From NCBI RefSeq assembly GCF_900105155.1, contig NZ_LT629762.1:6023501-6087500 (forward strand): a stretch of 64,000 nt of DNA. Reading direction: 5' to 3'. Positions within the stretch are counted from its first letter, which is position 1. The number at the start of each line of letters is the position of its first letter. Origin of the DNA: Pseudomonas prosekii. GTDB lineage: Bacteria > Pseudomonadota > Gammaproteobacteria > Pseudomonadales > Pseudomonadaceae. The position numbers were made by a program, and so were the translations under genes. Positions 44,717 through 54,421 of the stretch are shown here, piece by piece. The notes under the pieces are model-generated. The model searched no databases, was not told the DNA's origin, and worked only from the letters and a program-made list of their open reading frames with translations.

Positions 44717-45904
44717 TCAAGCCCGCCGCGCTTCCAGCAAGTCCGCCGCACACAGGGCTATCCGCCGACACGCATCCGCCAACTTCACCTGATCCACCAC
44801 CAAGCCAATCCGGATATGCCCGGCCGCGCTCGGCCCGAACGCCTCACCGGCCAGCACCGACACACCATAACCATCAAGCAAGCGCTCGGCGAAGCCTTGC
44901 GCACACAACCCGGTCTGGCGGATATCGACCATCACAAACATCCCGCCATCGGGTTTGATCGGCCGAATCCCCAGACAATTACCCAGCCGCGCGCACACCA
45001 GATCGCGGCGCTGACGATATTCTTCGCGCATCATCGCCACTTCCGGCAAGTCGCCGTCCAGCGCCACTTGCGCGGCTTTCTGGACGAAATCCGGAATGCC
45101 GAAGAGCATGCACAACGACAAATGCATCAAGTGCTCGGCCAACAGTTTCGGGCCAATCACCCAACCGACGCGCCAGCCACTCATGGCGTGGGATTTCGAC
45201 AGGCTGTTGATGGTTGCGGTGCGCTCGGCCATGCCCGGCAGATGCGCCGGGCTGATGTGCTCGCCTTCGTACAGCAAGTCGCTGTAGACCTCGTCGCTGA
45301 TCAGCCACAAATCGTGGCGAATGCACAGCGCCGCCAACGCCTGCCAGATCGGCAACGACAGGCTGGCGCCGGAAGGATTGTTCGGACTGTTCATGAGAAT
45401 GACGCGGGTTCTGGCGGTGATCAGCGCCGCGACGTCGGCCGGATCGACGCGAAAACCGTTCTCCGGGCGCACCGCCACCGGCAGCACTTTCGCCCCGCAG
45501 GCGCCAAAGACCGCCTCATACGTCACGTACATCGGTTCGGCGACGATCACCTCGTCGCCCGGATCGAGCAAGCACTGCGCCACCGCGTATACCGCACATT
45601 GCGCGCCGGGCAACACGATCACATGCTCAGCCTCGACCGCTTGCCCGCTGCGCCGACGGTGGCGGCTGGCGATGCTGGCGCGCAAGGCGCGAGTGCCGCG
45701 CGCGTCCGAGTAATGCGTGTCGCCGGCCAACAGGCTGTCGATGGCCGCCTGGACGATCGGTTTCGGCGTGTCGAAATCCGGATCGCCGACCGACAGCAGC
45801 AACACATCAATGCCCTGCTCGCGCATCTCCAGCGCTCGATCATGAATCTTCCAGGCCGCCGCTCCGTCTCCGGCGATGCGTTGGGTCAGGGCTGAATAGC
45901 GCAT
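44717..45904 (-). CDS. aruH: arginine:pyruvate transaminase-like PLP aminotransferase
   Basis: The 395-residue class I/II aminotransferase starts MRYSALTQRIAGDGAAAWKI, a start very like AruH of P. aeruginosa, and keeps LLLSVGDPDFDTPKPIVQAA, PGAQCAVYAVAQCLLDPGDEV, the PLP lysine in NSLSKSHAMSGWRVGW and VSVLAGEAFGPSAAGHIRIG. AruH transfers the alpha-amino group of arginine to pyruvate in the arginine transaminase pathway. The partner decarboxylase aruI is not adjacent, so the symbol rests on similarity alone. An 11-codon extension upstream is rejected. Confidence 0.8.
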   Translation of the reverse strand: MRYSALTQRIAGDGAAAWKIHDRALEMREQGIDVLLLSVGDPDFDTPKPIVQAAIDSLLAGDTHYSDARGTRALRASIASRHRRRSGQAVEAEHVIVLPGAQCAVYAVAQCLLDPGDEVIVAEPMYVTYEAVFGACGAKVLPVAVRPENGFRVDPADVAALITARTRVILMNSPNNPSGASLSLPIWQALAALCIRHDLWLISDEVYSDLLYEGEHISPAHLPGMAERTATINSLSKSHAMSGWRVGWVIGPKLLAEHLMHLSLCMLFGIPDFVQKAAQVALDGDLPEVAMMREEYRQRRDLVCARLGNCLGIRPIKPDGGMFVMVDIRQTGLCAQGFAERLLDGYGVSVLAGEAFGPSAAGHIRIGLVVDQVKLADACRRIALCAADLLEARRA

Positions 45905-45944
45905 GTAACTCTCCTGTCGCGCGTGTTCCTGACACAACCCTATC

Positions 45945-47570
45945 TCAAATTACAAAACGCGCCACCATCGCATTCAAATCCATCGCCAGGCGCGACAATT
46001 CGTGGGTTGCGGCGCTGGTCTGGTTGGCGCCGGCAGCGGACTGAGTGGCGAGGTCGCGGATGTTCACCAGGTTGCGGTCAACTTCGCGCGAGACTTGCGC
46101 CTGCTCTTCCGAAGCACTGGCGATCACCAGGTTGCGCTCGTTGATCAAATGGATCGATTGGGTGATCTGCTCCAGCGCGACGCCGGCAGCGCGAGCCATC
46201 TCCAGCGTGCTTTGGGTGCGCTGGTTGCTTTGTTGCATCGAGGAGACCGCTTCGCCAGTGCCGTTCTGAATCCCGGCGACCATTTTTTCGATTTCCTGGG
46301 TCGACTGTGCGGTGCGATGGGCCAATGCGCGAACCTCGTCCGCCACCACCGCAAACCCGCGCCCGGCTTCACCGGCACGCGCCGCTTCAATCGCCGCGTT
46401 GAGCGCCAGCAGGTTGGTTTGTTCGGCGATGGCGCGAATTACGTCGAGCACTTTGCCAATGTCACGCCCCTGAGTCGCCAGGCCTTCGATCATCACCGAG
46501 GTGTTTTGCACGTCGTGGGTCATGACCTGAATCGCCTCGACAGTTTCGACCACGCGGTTGCGCCCTTCGCGAGCGGCCTGGGTGGACTGGCTGGAGGCTT
46601 CGGAGGTCGACACCGCATTGCGTGCGACTTCTTCGACCGCTGCGGTCATCTCGTTGACGGCAGTGGCGGCTTGTTCGATTTCGTTGTTCTGCTGTTGCAG
46701 CCCGCGCGAGGCTTCTTCGGTAACCGTGCTCAGTTCTTCGGCGGCAGCGCCCAACTGGGTCGCGGACCCGGCGATCTGCTCGATGGTTTTGCGCAGGTTG
46801 GCCTGCATCGCCGCCAACGCGCCGAGCAAACGTGCCGGTTCGTCCTTGCCGTCGATTTCGATGGTTTTGGTCAGGTTGCCGCCGGCAATGGTTTCGGCTG
46901 CCTGCACCGCGCGGTTCAACGGCGTGACGATGCTGCGGGTCAGCAGCCATGCGAGCAACACGGTCATCAGCGCCGCCACCACCGAAACGATCACGATGCC
47001 GTTGACCGCCGTGTTGTAGTTATTCTCCGCAATTACCCCAGCCGCTTTCGCCCCTTGGAGGTTGAACGCCACCAGTTTGTTCAGCTGTTCGCCCATGAGG
47101 TCGGTGCCGTCCTTGATCCGCGTGTTGATCAACACACGCATTTCATCGACCTTGTTCTGCCGCGACAGGTCGAGCATTTCGCGCTGGGCCTGCATGTAGT
47201 TGTCGAGCGTAGTGCTGAAGGTCTGGTACAGCGCCTTCTCATCCTTGCCCGCCGGCAACTCGGCGTAACTGGCCTGGGCCTTGCGCGCCTTGTCGTTGAG
47301 CACGCCGATACGGGCTTCGGCCTCCTGCAGGCTCGCCGGCTCGCGGTTGACCAGAATCCGGAAGGACAGAATGCGCATGCGCAGGATGTTTTCGGTGACG
47401 TTGCCGAGGTAGCTGACGCTCGGCAGTTGCGTGCTGCCCATGTCGACGGAGGACTGGCGGATGATCGACATCCGGCTGACGGCAAACACACCCAGCACGA
47501 TCACCAACAGGGCGATGAACGCGAAACCGAGGAAGGCTCGTGGCGCGATATTCAGATTACGCAAGGACAT
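45945..47570 (-). CDS. methyl-accepting chemotaxis protein
   Basis: The 541-residue chemoreceptor has TM1 at about residues 10-30 ([19 protein letters not shown]), a periplasmic four-helix-bundle ligand domain to about 190, TM2 near 190-212, a HAMP domain, and the signalling hairpin tip [24 protein letters not shown]. It has no CheR-binding pentapeptide at the C-terminus ([12 protein letters not shown]). The ligand is unknown. The start at 47570 gives [13 protein letters not shown]; the extension to 47603 is hydrophilic and not needed. Confidence 0.92.
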   Translation of the reverse strand: MSLRNLNIAPRAFLGFAFIALLVIVLGVFAVSRMSIIRQSSVDMGSTQLPSVSYLGNVTENILRMRILSFRILVNREPASLQEAEARIGVLNDKARKAQASYAELPAGKDEKALYQTFSTTLDNYMQAQREMLDLSRQNKVDEMRVLINTRIKDGTDLMGEQLNKLVAFNLQGAKAAGVIAENNYNTAVNGIVIVSVVAALMTVLLAWLLTRSIVTPLNRAVQAAETIAGGNLTKTIEIDGKDEPARLLGALAAMQANLRKTIEQIAGSATQLGAAAEELSTVTEEASRGLQQQNNEIEQAATAVNEMTAAVEEVARNAVSTSEASSQSTQAAREGRNRVVETVEAIQVMTHDVQNTSVMIEGLATQGRDIGKVLDVIRAIAEQTNLLALNAAIEAARAGEAGRGFAVVADEVRALAHRTAQSTQEIEKMVAGIQNGTGEAVSSMQQSNQRTQSTLEMARAAGVALEQITQSIHLINERNLVIASASEEQAQVSREVDRNLVNIRDLATQSAAGANQTSAATHELSRLAMDLNAMVARFVI

Positions 47571-47762
47571 AGGATGACTCTCGGGTGGGTGAGCTTCGAG
47601 CATCCTTGCGATAGTCGCTAAATCGGGCAGGCAGGCGCCGGCCGCAAAAGCGTGGCGCCAGTGTTGTATTTGGTTTGTGTGCGCCTATGAGGGTTATCGG
47701 CGGGGCTTGAGGTTTTCTGCGGCGGGAATCGAAATATATTTCAGTGAGGCTAGGGAACTGCT

Positions 47763-47878
47763 CACGTCGGGTTGCGCAGCAGCCGCGACACCTGAGCTTG
47801 CGTTCCCTTCAGAGGACCGCGTTGGCGGGATGACGACTGCTGCGCAGCCGAACGGGAGCAAGCTCCCTCGCCACAGGG
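47763..47878. repeat. REPIN of the long TGCGCAGC family, variant
   Basis: Left arm partly degenerate (CGTCGGGTTGCGCAGCAGCCGCGA), right arm intact (CTGCTGCGCAGCCGAACGGGAGCAAGCTCCCTCGCCACAG read in two halves). The 47571-47917 gap otherwise holds only the chemoreceptor promoter region; no gene seen. Confidence 0.75.
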
Positions 47879-47917
47879 TTTGTGCTGGATTTGCGCGCCA
47901 GTGGCGGCAGATCCGGT

Positions 47918-49057
47918 TCAGGCCTTACGGGCGATGTTCCAGACGCGGGCGATGTCGGTGGCGCGTTCGCGCAGCAGTCGCGGCGCTTCGCTGCAGGCTT
48001 GTTCCAGAGTCATCGGTCCACTGGCGAGGGCGAACGCAGCGTCGATGCCGTGCGCATACAACGCCTGATAACCCTCGCCCAAGGTCCCGGCGAGGACGAT
48101 GACCGGTACGCCGGCCTCGCGAGCGATTCGCGCCACGCCGAACGGGGTTTTGCCGCGCAAGGTCTGCGCGTCGAAACGACCTTCGCCAGTGATCAGCAGA
48201 TCGGCGCCCTCGACGGCGTCAGCCAACCCGACCAACTCGGCAACCACCTCAACGCCGGCCTGGAATTGCGCGCCGAGGAAAGCTTTCGCGGCAAAACCCA
48301 AACCACCTGCCGCGCCGCTGCCCGGCTCGTCGCGCACGTCTTTGTCCAACGCCTGCGCACACAAATCGGCGAAATGCCCAAGCGCTTTATCCAGTTGCTC
48401 GACCTGACTCGGCGAAGCGCCTTTCTGCGGACCGAAGATGGCCGAAGCACCGTGAGGCCCACACAGCGGATTGTTGACGTCGGCGGCGATGTCGAAACGC
48501 ACCGCGCTCAAGCGTTGATCGATGTCACTGAGGTCGATGCGCGCCAGTTGCGCCAACGCCAGTCCGCCGGGCGCGAGGATTTGCCCTTGCGCGTCGAACA
48601 GTTTTACACCGAGCGCCTGCATCGCCCCGGCACCGGCATCATTGGTGGCGCTGCCGCCAATGGCGAGGATCACCCGTTGCGCGCCGGCATCCAGCGCCGC
48701 GCGGATCAGCTCACCGGTGCCGAACGTGCTGCTGACGCACGCATCGCGCTGGCCCGGCGCAACCAGTTGCAAGCCGCTGGCTTCGGCCATTTCAATGATC
48801 GCGGTGTGGTTGTGCGGCAACCAGCCCCACGCCGCTTCGACGCTGATGCCCAGCGGGCCGCGCACCTGAGTGCGGCGCAGTTCGCCTTCGCACGCCGCCA
48901 GCACCGATTCGACCGTGCCTTCGCCGCCGTCGGCCATCGGGCATTTGATCAACTGCGCGTCCGGCCACACCTCGGCCAGACCTAGCGCAATGGCATCGGC
49001 CACGCCCTGCGCACTCAAACTATCCTTGAACGAATCGGGGGCGATGACGATTTTCAT
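47918..49057 (-). CDS. glycerate kinase (GK-I family)
   Basis: The 379-residue kinase has the family start MKIVIAPDSFKDSLSAQGVADAI, the PMADGGEGTV nucleotide/substrate loop, LAIGGSATNDAGAGAMQALG, and GEGRFDAQTLRGKTPFGVARIA near residue 290. It phosphorylates D-glycerate (2-phosphoglycerate-forming in this family). GGAG is 7 bp before ATG 49057, which decides against ATG 49063. With the CdaR regulator and MFS transporter next door it forms a glycerate/sugar diacid utilisation locus. Confidence 0.92.
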   Translation of the reverse strand: MKIVIAPDSFKDSLSAQGVADAIALGLAEVWPDAQLIKCPMADGGEGTVESVLAACEGELRRTQVRGPLGISVEAAWGWLPHNHTAIIEMAEASGLQLVAPGQRDACVSSTFGTGELIRAALDAGAQRVILAIGGSATNDAGAGAMQALGVKLFDAQGQILAPGGLALAQLARIDLSDIDQRLSAVRFDIAADVNNPLCGPHGASAIFGPQKGASPSQVEQLDKALGHFADLCAQALDKDVRDEPGSGAAGGLGFAAKAFLGAQFQAGVEVVAELVGLADAVEGADLLITGEGRFDAQTLRGKTPFGVARIAREAGVPVIVLAGTLGEGYQALYAHGIDAAFALASGPMTLEQACSEAPRLLRERATDIARVWNIARKA

Positions 49058-49184
49058 GAGCATTCTCCAGTTCTTGTGCCTCCATGCTGCCAGTTGCCTG
49101 CAGCGCTGGCCCCTGTCCGGTGCACAAGTTGGGATGGTGTTTATTGTTCATTTATACAAAGTTGCGCGATGGCAGGGCTGGCCC

Positions 49185-49331
49185 CATCGCGAGCAAGCTC
49201 GCTCCCACAAGAGCGCCGCGTTCCCTGTGGGAGCGAACTCGCTCGCACATTTGCAATGCAGTCCCCTGTGTGAGCAGGCCTCCTCCCACATTTGCAATGC
49301 ATTCCCCTGTGGGAGCGAGCTTGCTCGCGAT
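49185..49331. repeat. cluster of four REP units
   Basis: Successive GCGAGCAAGCTCGCTCCCAC-type units alternate in orientation with ATTTGCAATGCA-type spacers, two of them degenerate (GAGCGAACTCGCTCGCAC; GTGTGAGCAGGCCTCCTCCCAC). They fill the gap between the glycerate kinase and cdaR genes. Confidence 0.8.
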
Positions 49332-49352
49332 GGCGTCCTTGAAATCACTTGT

Positions 49353-50465
49353 TTAATCCGTCTGCGGCAGCAGTTGCACCCCGAGGTACAACGCCAACAT
49401 CCCGTCCAGCCTTAACGGATCGACCCCGCTCAACTCGGCGATCCGCTCCATGCGATAACGCAAACTGTTGCGGTGAATCCCCAGCGCATCGGCACAGGCC
49501 TGGCTCTGCCCGTCGTGATCACACCAACTGCGCAGGGTCGCGAGCAATTGGCCGTTGTTGTCCTTGGCGATGACTTTGCGCAATGGCTTGAGCAATTCAT
49601 CCAGCGCATCGTCGTTGCGATGCCGCCACAGCATCACCGGCAATCGATAACGGTTCAGCGTCAGCAACCGCGAGCGCGGCAGCACGTCGCGGCCATATGC
49701 CAACAGATCGGCAACGCGCCGATAGCAGCGGCGCAACCCCGGCAAGCCATCAGCCTGGCCACCGACGGCAATGCGCAGGATGTTCCAACCGAGGCCATCG
49801 AGTTTTTCCAGCAAGCGTTCGTGCTCGATCGGCTGATTCCCCGGCCGGCACCACAGCAGCGAAGATTTCGCCGAACTGACGCACCAACTGTCCGGATAAC
49901 GGCTGATCAACCACGCGCTGAGCGCTTCGACGGTCTGCCCCGGCCCGTGCTCCAGGCCCAATTCGAACAGATACGGCACCCGCGTCAATTGTGGTTTGAG
50001 CCCCAGTTGCTGCGCTTCATCGACCAAGCGCGGCGAGTCCCCGGCATCGGTCAGCAGCAACGCCAGCAGGTCATCGCAACGTTGCCGGCGCCATTGCTGC
50101 TCGGCCTGCTGATTGCGCTGGCCGACGAGCATTTCCGCGGTCATGCGCACCAGTTCGGCGTAGGTGCGCAATTGCTCGGGTTCGCCGGTGATGCCGAGCA
50201 CGCCGATCAGGCGCTGATCAAGCAACAGCGGCAGGTTGATCCCCGGTTGCACGCCTTTGAGGTGTATCGCGGTTTGCGCGTCGATCTCGACCACCCGCCC
50301 GTTGGCCAGGACCAATTGCGCGCCTTCGTGGCGCGTGTTGATCCGCTCCGGTTCGCCGCTGCCCAGAATCAGCCCCTGACTGTCCATGACATTGACGTTG
50401 TACGGGAGGATGGCCATGGCCCGGTCGACGATGTCCTGGGCCAGGTCGTGATCGAGTTCAAACAT
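49353..50465 (-). CDS. CdaR-family sugar diacid/glycerate regulator
   Basis: The 370-residue protein opens with the diacid-recognition domain (ELDHDLAQDIVDRAMAILPYNVNVMD, GTGEPERINTRHEGA-like) and closes with a PucR-type helix-turn-helix (LLATLRSWCDHDGQSQACADALGIHRNSLRYRMERIAELSG). CdaR in E. coli activates glucarate/galactarate genes in response to glycerate. It is divergent from the MFS gene and followed on its own strand by the glycerate kinase gene, so it likely activates both. Confidence 0.88.
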   Translation of the reverse strand: MFELDHDLAQDIVDRAMAILPYNVNVMDSQGLILGSGEPERINTRHEGAQLVLANGRVVEIDAQTAIHLKGVQPGINLPLLLDQRLIGVLGITGEPEQLRTYAELVRMTAEMLVGQRNQQAEQQWRRQRCDDLLALLLTDAGDSPRLVDEAQQLGLKPQLTRVPYLFELGLEHGPGQTVEALSAWLISRYPDSWCVSSAKSSLLWCRPGNQPIEHERLLEKLDGLGWNILRIAVGGQADGLPGLRRCYRRVADLLAYGRDVLPRSRLLTLNRYRLPVMLWRHRNDDALDELLKPLRKVIAKDNNGQLLATLRSWCDHDGQSQACADALGIHRNSLRYRMERIAELSGVDPLRLDGMLALYLGVQLLPQTD

Positions 50466-50635
50466 TGCGCAGATCCTTGAAAACGAGGTGGGACGGGTTG
50501 TTCACCCGCACAGGCTTGTCCGGCAAACGCTGTGCTCAGGCACAAAGACAATCACCCAAGCGGTGGCCGAGACTCACGGGGCGATCAACGTTACCCTTTG
50601 CATCGCAAAAAATCATAATAAAGAGAGAGCCCGCC

Positions 50636-51946
50636 ATGTCACAGAGCGCAGCCGCTACCCAGACCAATGCTGACGAAAAAAGCGCCGTTTACAAGCGCAT
50701 CACCTTACGTTTGATCCCCTTCATTTTCATCTGCTACTTGTTCAACTACCTCGACCGGGTGAACGTTGGATTCGCCAAGTTGCAGATGCTCGACGCGCTG
50801 AAATTCAGCGAGACCGTGTACGGCCTCGGCGCCGGGATCTTCTTTATCGGCTACGTCTTGTGTGGCGTGCCGAGCAACCTGGCGCTGAGCAAATTCGGCC
50901 CACGGCGCTGGATCGCGCTGATGATGATCGTCTGGGGCACGCTCTCGACGTGCCTGCTGTTCGTCACCACGCCGACCGAGTTCTACACTTTGCGCCTGTT
51001 CACTGGCGCGGCCGAAGCCGGGTTTTTCCCGGGCGTGGTGCTGTATCTCTCGCAGTGGTTCCCGACGTTCCGCCGTGGCCGGATCATGGCGCTGTTCATG
51101 TCGGCGATTCCTGTTTCCGGTCTGCTCGGCAGCCCGTTTTCCGGTTGGATTCTCAACCACTTCGCCGCTGGCCAAGGTGGCTTGGCCGGTTGGCAGTGGA
51201 TGTTTTTGCTGCAAGGGATTCCGACGGTGATTCTCGGCGCCCTCGCCTATTTCCTGCTCAGCGACAGTTATGCAAATGCCAAGTGGCTGACGCCGTTCGA
51301 GCGTTCGGTGCTGGAAGCCGACCACGCAGAAGACTTGGCGAACAAACCGAAAACCACCACCGACTCGTTGACGGCGGTGTTCAAGAACCCGGCGATCTGG
51401 GCATTCGGGCTGATTTATTTCTGCATTCAGAGCGGCGTTTACGCGATCAACTTCTGGCTGCCATCGATCATCAAGAACCTCGGTTTCAGCGATAACCTGG
51501 TGATTGGCTGGTTGAGTGCGATTCCTTATCTGCTGGCGGCGGTGTTCATGTTGCTGGTCGGTCGTTCGGCGGATCTGCGCAAGGAGCGGCGCTGGCATTT
51601 GGTGGTGCCGATGCTGATGGGCGCGGTCGGTTTGCTGATCGCGGTCAACTTCGCGACGACGCCGGCGATTGCGATTCTCGGTCTGACCATCGCCACCATG
51701 GGCGCCCTCACCGGCCTGCCGATGTTCTGGCCGGTGCCGACGGCGCTGCTCAGCGCGGGTGCGGCGGCCGGTGGTTTGGCGCTGATCAACTCGATGGGGC
51801 AGATGGCCGGGTTCTTGAGCCCTTATCTGGTTGGCTGGGTCAAGGACAGCACCGGCTCGACGGATGCGGCGTTGTATCTGTTGGCGGGCGTGATTGTCTG
51901 CGGCAGTGTGTTGGCGTTGCGGATGACGCGAACGCTGCGCGTCTGA
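50636..51946 (+). CDS. MFS transporter, probably glycerate/sugar-acid uptake
   Basis: The 436-residue transporter belongs to the anion:cation symporter family (AYKRITLRLIPFIFICYLFNYLDRVNVGFAKLQML-type start; GFFPGVVLYLSQWFPTFRRGR after TM4). Twelve spans are expected. It is divergent from the CdaR-type regulator by 170 bp and presumably imports the substrate of the linked glycerate kinase pathway. The frame is open upstream to 50465, but the start at 50636 follows an AAGAGAGAG ribosome site. Confidence 0.88.
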   Translation: MSQSAAATQTNADEKSAVYKRITLRLIPFIFICYLFNYLDRVNVGFAKLQMLDALKFSETVYGLGAGIFFIGYVLCGVPSNLALSKFGPRRWIALMMIVWGTLSTCLLFVTTPTEFYTLRLFTGAAEAGFFPGVVLYLSQWFPTFRRGRIMALFMSAIPVSGLLGSPFSGWILNHFAAGQGGLAGWQWMFLLQGIPTVILGALAYFLLSDSYANAKWLTPFERSVLEADHAEDLANKPKTTTDSLTAVFKNPAIWAFGLIYFCIQSGVYAINFWLPSIIKNLGFSDNLVIGWLSAIPYLLAAVFMLLVGRSADLRKERRWHLVVPMLMGAVGLLIAVNFATTPAIAILGLTIATMGALTGLPMFWPVPTALLSAGAAAGGLALINSMGQMAGFLSPYLVGWVKDSTGSTDAALYLLAGVIVCGSVLALRMTRTLRV

Positions 51947-51955
51947 TCTGCCTTT

Positions 51956-52048
51956 TGTGGGAGCGAGCTTGCTTGCGATGGCGGCTGCACAGTCAAGATT
52001 GATGGTGTCTGTGCTATCGCTATCGCGAGCAAGCTCGGCTCCCACAGG
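51956..52048. repeat. REPIN (GTGGGAGCGAGCTTGCTTGCGATGG family)
   Basis: Inverted REP pair between the MFS and aldo/keto reductase genes; the right arm has a one-base insertion (CTCGGCTCCCAC). Confidence 0.8.
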
Positions 52049-52134
52049 GATTCGCGTCGATATTCCGGTTGCTCCGGGCAACCATTCTGGTATTTGATTG
52101 AAGCCTTTTCCGCACCGACAAAAGGACTTCGTTC

Positions 52135-53148
52135 ATGAGCTATCGCACCCTTGGCCATTCCGGATTGCAGGTGTCCACGCTGACCCTCGGCACCATGATG
52201 TTCGGCGAACAGACCAGCACCGAAGACTCGCTGCGGATCATCGACAAGGCCTGGGATCAGGGTATCAACTTCATCGACACCGCCGACGTCTACACCAACG
52301 GCCGTTCCGAGGAGATCGTCGGTGAAGCCGTCGCCGGCAATCGGCATGAATGGGTGATCGCCACCAAAGTCGGTTTCGGCCCGGTGGACGGCGTGCCGAA
52401 CCGCAGCGGTTTGAGCCGCAAACACCTTTTCAACGGCATCGATGCCAGCCTGACGCGGCTCGACACCGATTATGTCGACATCTATTACCTGCACCGCGAA
52501 GACCACAACACGCCGCTGGAAGTGACGGTCTCGGCCATCGGCGACCTGATTCGCCAAGGCAAGATCCGTTATTGGGGCCTGTCCAACTACCGTGGCTGGC
52601 GCATCGCCGAAGTGATTCGCGTCGCCGACAAACTCGGCGTTGACCGCCCGGTGATCAGTCAGCCGCTGTACAACATCGTCAACCGCCAGGCCGAATCGGA
52701 ACAAATCACCGCCGCTCACGCTTATGGCCTCGGCGTCGTGCCTTACAGCCCGTTGGCGCGCGGCGTGCTCAGCGGCAAATACGCGCCGGACGTCACTCCG
52801 GATGTGAACAGCCGCGCCGGCCGGCAGGACAAGCGCATCCTCGAAACCGAATGGCGCGTCGAGTCGTTGCGCATCGCCCAGCAAATCCAGCAATACACCG
52901 AGGCCCGTGGTGTCGGCATCGTCGAATTCGCGATCGCTTGGGTGCTGAACAACAGCGCCGTGACCTCGGCCATCGTCGGCCCGCGCACCGAAGAACAGTG
53001 GGACGCCTACACCAAGGCTCAAGCCGTGAAGATCAGCGCCGAGGATGAGGCGTTTATCAATTCGCTGGTGACACCGGGGCATTCCTCGACGCCGGGCTTC
53101 AACGACATCAGCCACTTCGTCTCCGGCCGCAACCCTCGCAAAAACTGA
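52135..53148 (+). CDS. aldo/keto reductase
   Basis: The 337-residue NADPH-dependent reductase has the AKR tetrad: Asp and Tyr in FIDTADVYTNGRSEE, Lys in VIATKVGFGP and His in IYYLHREDHNTP. The cofactor end is ITSAIVGPRTEEQWDAY-like (AVTSAIVGPRTEEQ). It belongs to the AKR11/12-like TIM barrels related to YajO/YghZ. Physiological substrate unknown; general carbonyl or sugar reduction is expected. It is a single gene bounded by repeats. Confidence 0.9.
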   Translation: MSYRTLGHSGLQVSTLTLGTMMFGEQTSTEDSLRIIDKAWDQGINFIDTADVYTNGRSEEIVGEAVAGNRHEWVIATKVGFGPVDGVPNRSGLSRKHLFNGIDASLTRLDTDYVDIYYLHREDHNTPLEVTVSAIGDLIRQGKIRYWGLSNYRGWRIAEVIRVADKLGVDRPVISQPLYNIVNRQAESEQITAAHAYGLGVVPYSPLARGVLSGKYAPDVTPDVNSRAGRQDKRILETEWRVESLRIAQQIQQYTEARGVGIVEFAIAWVLNNSAVTSAIVGPRTEEQWDAYTKAQAVKISAEDEAFINSLVTPGHSSTPGFNDISHFVSGRNPRKN

Positions 53149-53181
53149 CCCGGACTGACCCGCAACTGGCTAGCACTGATT

Positions 53182-53289
53182 GTTCCCACGCTCCGCGTGG
53201 GAATGCTGCACGCGACGCTCCGCGTTCCTTTCAGGAAAGTGACGCTGAGCGTCACAGGAAGCATTTCCACGCAGAGCGTAGGAACGATC
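53182..53289. repeat. nested palindrome of the GTTCCCACGCTCCGCGTGGGAA family
   Basis: Outer arms GTTCCCACGCTCCGCGTGGG.. and ..CCACGCAGAGCGTAGGAAC pair over about 26 bp with three mismatches, and inside them lies GTGACGCTGAGCGTCAC with its own stem. The whole could extrude a multi-branched cruciform. It is related to the perfect palindrome at 1960-1990. Confidence 0.7.
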
Positions 53290-53382
53290 ACCTGTGAGCA
53301 CGGTTGATCAATCGAACAGTGTTCTAAGCTAAAACCACGTATCCTCCGCCCCCCGTTTCACGTTCAACCTCGCGAGGACAGT

Positions 53383-54270
53383 TTGTCTAAAGGTATCGCT
53401 TTATCGGTCACAGCCTCGGTGCTGTTTGCCGTCATGTATTACTACACCTCGTTGCTCACCCCATTGAGCGGCGTAGAAATCTTCGGCTGGCGGATGCTCC
53501 TGACCTTGCCCTGCATGACCGTGTTCATGCTGGTGTCCGGCGAATGGCGGCGCGCCGTCGCCATCGTCAAATTGGTGATCGGCAAGCCCAAGCTGCTCAT
53601 CGGCCTGGTCGCCTCGGCGATTTTGCTTGGGTTGCAGCTGTGGCTGTTCATGTGGGCGCCGCTCAACGGTTACAGCCTCGACGTGTCGCTGGGGTATTTC
53701 CTGTTGCCGCTGGCGATGGTGCTGACCGGGCGCATCGCTTATGGCGAGCGTTTGTCCTATCTGCAGAAAGTCGCGGTGTTTTTCGCCTCGCTTGGCGTGC
53801 TCAACGAGCTGTATCAGGTCGGCGGTTTTTCCTGGGCGACGTTGCTGGTGGTCGTCGGTTACCCGACCTACTTCGTGCTGCGCAAATGGCTGGCGACCGA
53901 CAACCTCGGCGGGTTGTGGATGGACATGACCCTGATGCTGCCGGTGGCGTGCTGGTTTGTCTGGGGCGGCGAACAGGGTTTCGCCGTGTTCGACCAGTAT
54001 CCGTGGCTGTCGCTGCTGATCCCATTGCTCGGTCTGATCAGTGCATCGGCGCTGGTGGTCTACATCATCGCCAGCCGCCTGCTGCCGTTCAGCCTGTTCG
54101 GGTTGCTGAGTTATGTCGAACCGGTGTTGTTGCTCGGCGTGGCGCTGCTGCTTGGGGAAAGCATCAAGCCCGGGGAATGGCTGACCTACATCCCGATCTG
54201 GATGGCGGTAGTGGTGCTGGTGTTTGAAGGGTTCAAGCATCTGGTCCGGCAGCGCCGCAAGCCTATGTAA
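53383..54270 (+). CDS. rarD: EamA-family transporter RarD
   Basis: The 295-residue drug/metabolite transporter has ten hydrophobic spans and RarD features: WRMLLTLPCMTVFML, LWLFMWAPLNGYSLDVSLGYFLLPLAMVL and SRLLPFSLFGLLSYVEPVLL. Substrate uncertain. It begins with TTG at 53383, preceded by GAGG at 53374; no closer ATG gives the first span, so the TTG start is favoured. Base 53281 upstream still belongs to the palindromic repeat, leaving about 95 bp for the promoter. Confidence 0.85.
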   Translation: MSKGIALSVTASVLFAVMYYYTSLLTPLSGVEIFGWRMLLTLPCMTVFMLVSGEWRRAVAIVKLVIGKPKLLIGLVASAILLGLQLWLFMWAPLNGYSLDVSLGYFLLPLAMVLTGRIAYGERLSYLQKVAVFFASLGVLNELYQVGGFSWATLLVVVGYPTYFVLRKWLATDNLGGLWMDMTLMLPVACWFVWGGEQGFAVFDQYPWLSLLIPLLGLISASALVVYIIASRLLPFSLFGLLSYVEPVLLLGVALLLGESIKPGEWLTYIPIWMAVVVLVFEGFKHLVRQRRKPM

Positions 54271-54273
54271 ATA

Positions 54274-54350
54274 ATGTAGGAGCGAGGCTTGCCCGCGAAG
54301 GCGTCCTTGAAGGCGCCAAAAAGCTTCGCGGGCAAGCCTCGCTCCAACAG
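54274..54350. repeat. REPIN (TGTAGGAGCGAGGCTTGCCCGCGAAGG family)
   Basis: Inverted REP pair 4 bp downstream of the RarD stop codon, before the hpd terminator. Confidence 0.85.
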
Positions 54351-54368
54351 GGGGATGTATCAGCCAAA

Positions 54369-54406
54369 GAAAAGCCCGGTCAGCAGTAATACTGGCCGGG
54401 CTTTTC
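54369..54406. terminator. intrinsic terminator of hpd (possibly bidirectional)
   Basis: GAAAAGCCCGG and CCGGGCTTTTC form an 11-bp stem over a short loop. T-rich sequence follows on both strands; it lies 15 bp past the hpd stop codon. Confidence 0.88.
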
Positions 54407-54421
54407 TATATGTGTTGCGGC

